Source: Pelecanus crispus (taxonomy: Eukaryota; Chordata; Aves; Pelecaniformes; Pelecanidae). From it: a stretch of DNA of 64,000 nt. Below are positions 63,036-64,000 of the stretch, one piece after another. How positions within the stretch are numbered: position 1 is the stretch's first letter; every line of letters starts with the position of its first letter. The notes under the pieces are model-generated. The model had not been told where the DNA came from, did not search any database, and saw only the letters and a list, made by a program, of their open reading frames with translations. The position numbers and the translations under genes were made by a program. The stretch is from NCBI RefSeq assembly GCF_030463565.1, contig NC_134643.1:1312001-1376000 (forward strand), in the 5' to 3' direction.

Positions 63036-63088
63036 GAGCATCACAGAATATCTCAAGTTGGAAGGGACCCGTAAGAATCATCGAGTCC
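63036..63088 (-). mobile_element. CR1 LINE 3' tail of another subfamily
   Basis: ATCACAGAATATCTCAAGTT, then GGAAGGGACCCGTAAGAATC and ATCGAGTCC. This matches the older CR1 tail ending in the ATCC-TTATGGGTCCC-TTCCAAC pattern, unlike the other copies here. Confidence 0.75.
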
Positions 63089-64000
63089 TCGGTGAGGATG
63101 GAGATGAGGTTTCTCGCAAACACGTGTGAAATATTTATCATTGTGATGTTCCAGGGGGGAACGAGTGGATTTCAGGCCCCGGCTGGTAGATGTTTATCAT
63201 GGTTGCGCGAGGCTGATTTAACGGGTGTTTTAATGGCTCCCGCGGAGCCCTGAGCAATTAAGGAGGGAGACGAAGCCGACATACTAAGGAGGAGAGAGCA
63301 AACAAAGGAGCAGTAACTCTGCCCGCGCCTCCGTTGTGTCCTTTCACACGAGATCCCAACACATTTGGAAAACAATTCGCGCTCCCACGTGAAGGTGGAA
63401 GAGGGGCGGGGAGGAGAAATGCCTGATTTAAAAGTGATCTTAACACGATAAAAAGGCCGGCGAGCCAAACGCCCTGTCCTGGAGGAGACGGGTTTCCGCC
63501 GCAGCACGGCTCGGGAGCTGGGTCCCTGCACGAATATTGAGTAATCAATATTGAATATTGACTATTCCTTCTCCCGCTACATGGGAGCCCTCCCCTGCAT
63601 TTGTCATTAATTGAATCGGCACCTCGGAACAGATGCAAACGAGGGCTCCTGTTTAACAACAGGACGAGGAATAGGCAATTCCTGCGCTGGGTCGCAGGTC
63701 CGGGCAGCGCGGCAGCAGAAATCTCTGTCCTCTGGGATTTCCTCCTTTCTGTTTGTTCAGTTCATTGCCCCTCCCTGTGGCAGCGATGCGGGATTCTCCT
63801 CACCTCCCTGTGTCACTGGCCTCTTCAGCTCTCCCACGTTCAGATAAGACCAAAAAAAAAAAAAAACAAAAAAACAAAAAAACAAACCAACCCCAAACAC
63901 CTTCAGTTGTTAATTTTAATTTTCCAAGGCCAAAGTGTCAGAAAAGGGATAAAATATTATTTTATTGAAAATCTGGAAACAAAACAAAACAAAACAAAAA
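63089..64000 (-). other. TNPO3: TNPO3 upstream intron, no exon seen
   Basis: Unique sequence with an A-rich block at 63851-63890. No N-terminal transportin-3 exon could be read, so this should be part of the intron before the QQDKTSS exon. Confidence 0.45.

Overview
The window is avian nuclear DNA. It carries many CR1 LINE copies, including a reverse-transcriptase fragment with an FADD box and the characteristic CR1 3' tails. It also has GC-rich CpG-island promoters, very short introns beside minisatellite-filled ones, and a block of nine perfect TTAGGG repeats. Three protein-coding genes can be read exon by exon, and all three belong to the vertebrate CALU-IRF5-TNPO3 neighbourhood (human 7q32). 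The density of GC-rich minisatellites suggests a microchromosome or a subtelomeric position, but that is inference.

Layout. 1-9.5 kb: 5' part of CALU on the minus strand. It has one coding exon (2265-2485), a 2.4-kb hairpin-unit VNTR in the presumed first intron and a CpG-island promoter near 8.4-9.5 kb. The left edge is a minisatellite built from a CR1 tail. 9.6-11.7 kb: a head-to-head/tail-to-tail cluster of CR1 fragments. 11.7-23.3 kb: no recognisable gene; it holds a 28-bp minisatellite, the interstitial telomeric block and one CR1 copy. 23.3-26.8 kb: two abutting arrays (32-bp and about 66-bp units). 26.8-42.6 kb: IRF5 on the plus strand, with a promoter carrying CCAAT, kappaB, E-box and octamer motifs, one probable noncoding exon and eight coding exons. 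Almost every larger intron is filled by its own minisatellite. 42.6-62.3 kb: TNPO3 on the minus strand, tail-to-tail with IRF5. Seventeen exons encode about the C-terminal 691 residues; the N-terminal exons lie beyond the right edge.

The genes do not form an operon or pathway. CALU is a secretory-pathway EF-hand protein, IRF5 an innate-immune transcription factor and TNPO3 the importin for SR proteins. The most notable points are these: (1) nearly all IRF5 intronic space is minisatellite, including about 34 units with a CACGTG-type core just before the first coding exon; (2) a run of eight G in an IRF5 exon breaks the reading frame relative to the natural splice phase; (3) CR1 copies antisense to TNPO3 have their 3' ends within 6-60 bp of TNPO3 5' splice sites, and one lies just before the last IRF5 acceptor; (4) a composite CR1 3' end recurs; (5) CALU lies head-to-head with IRF5, unlike the human order.
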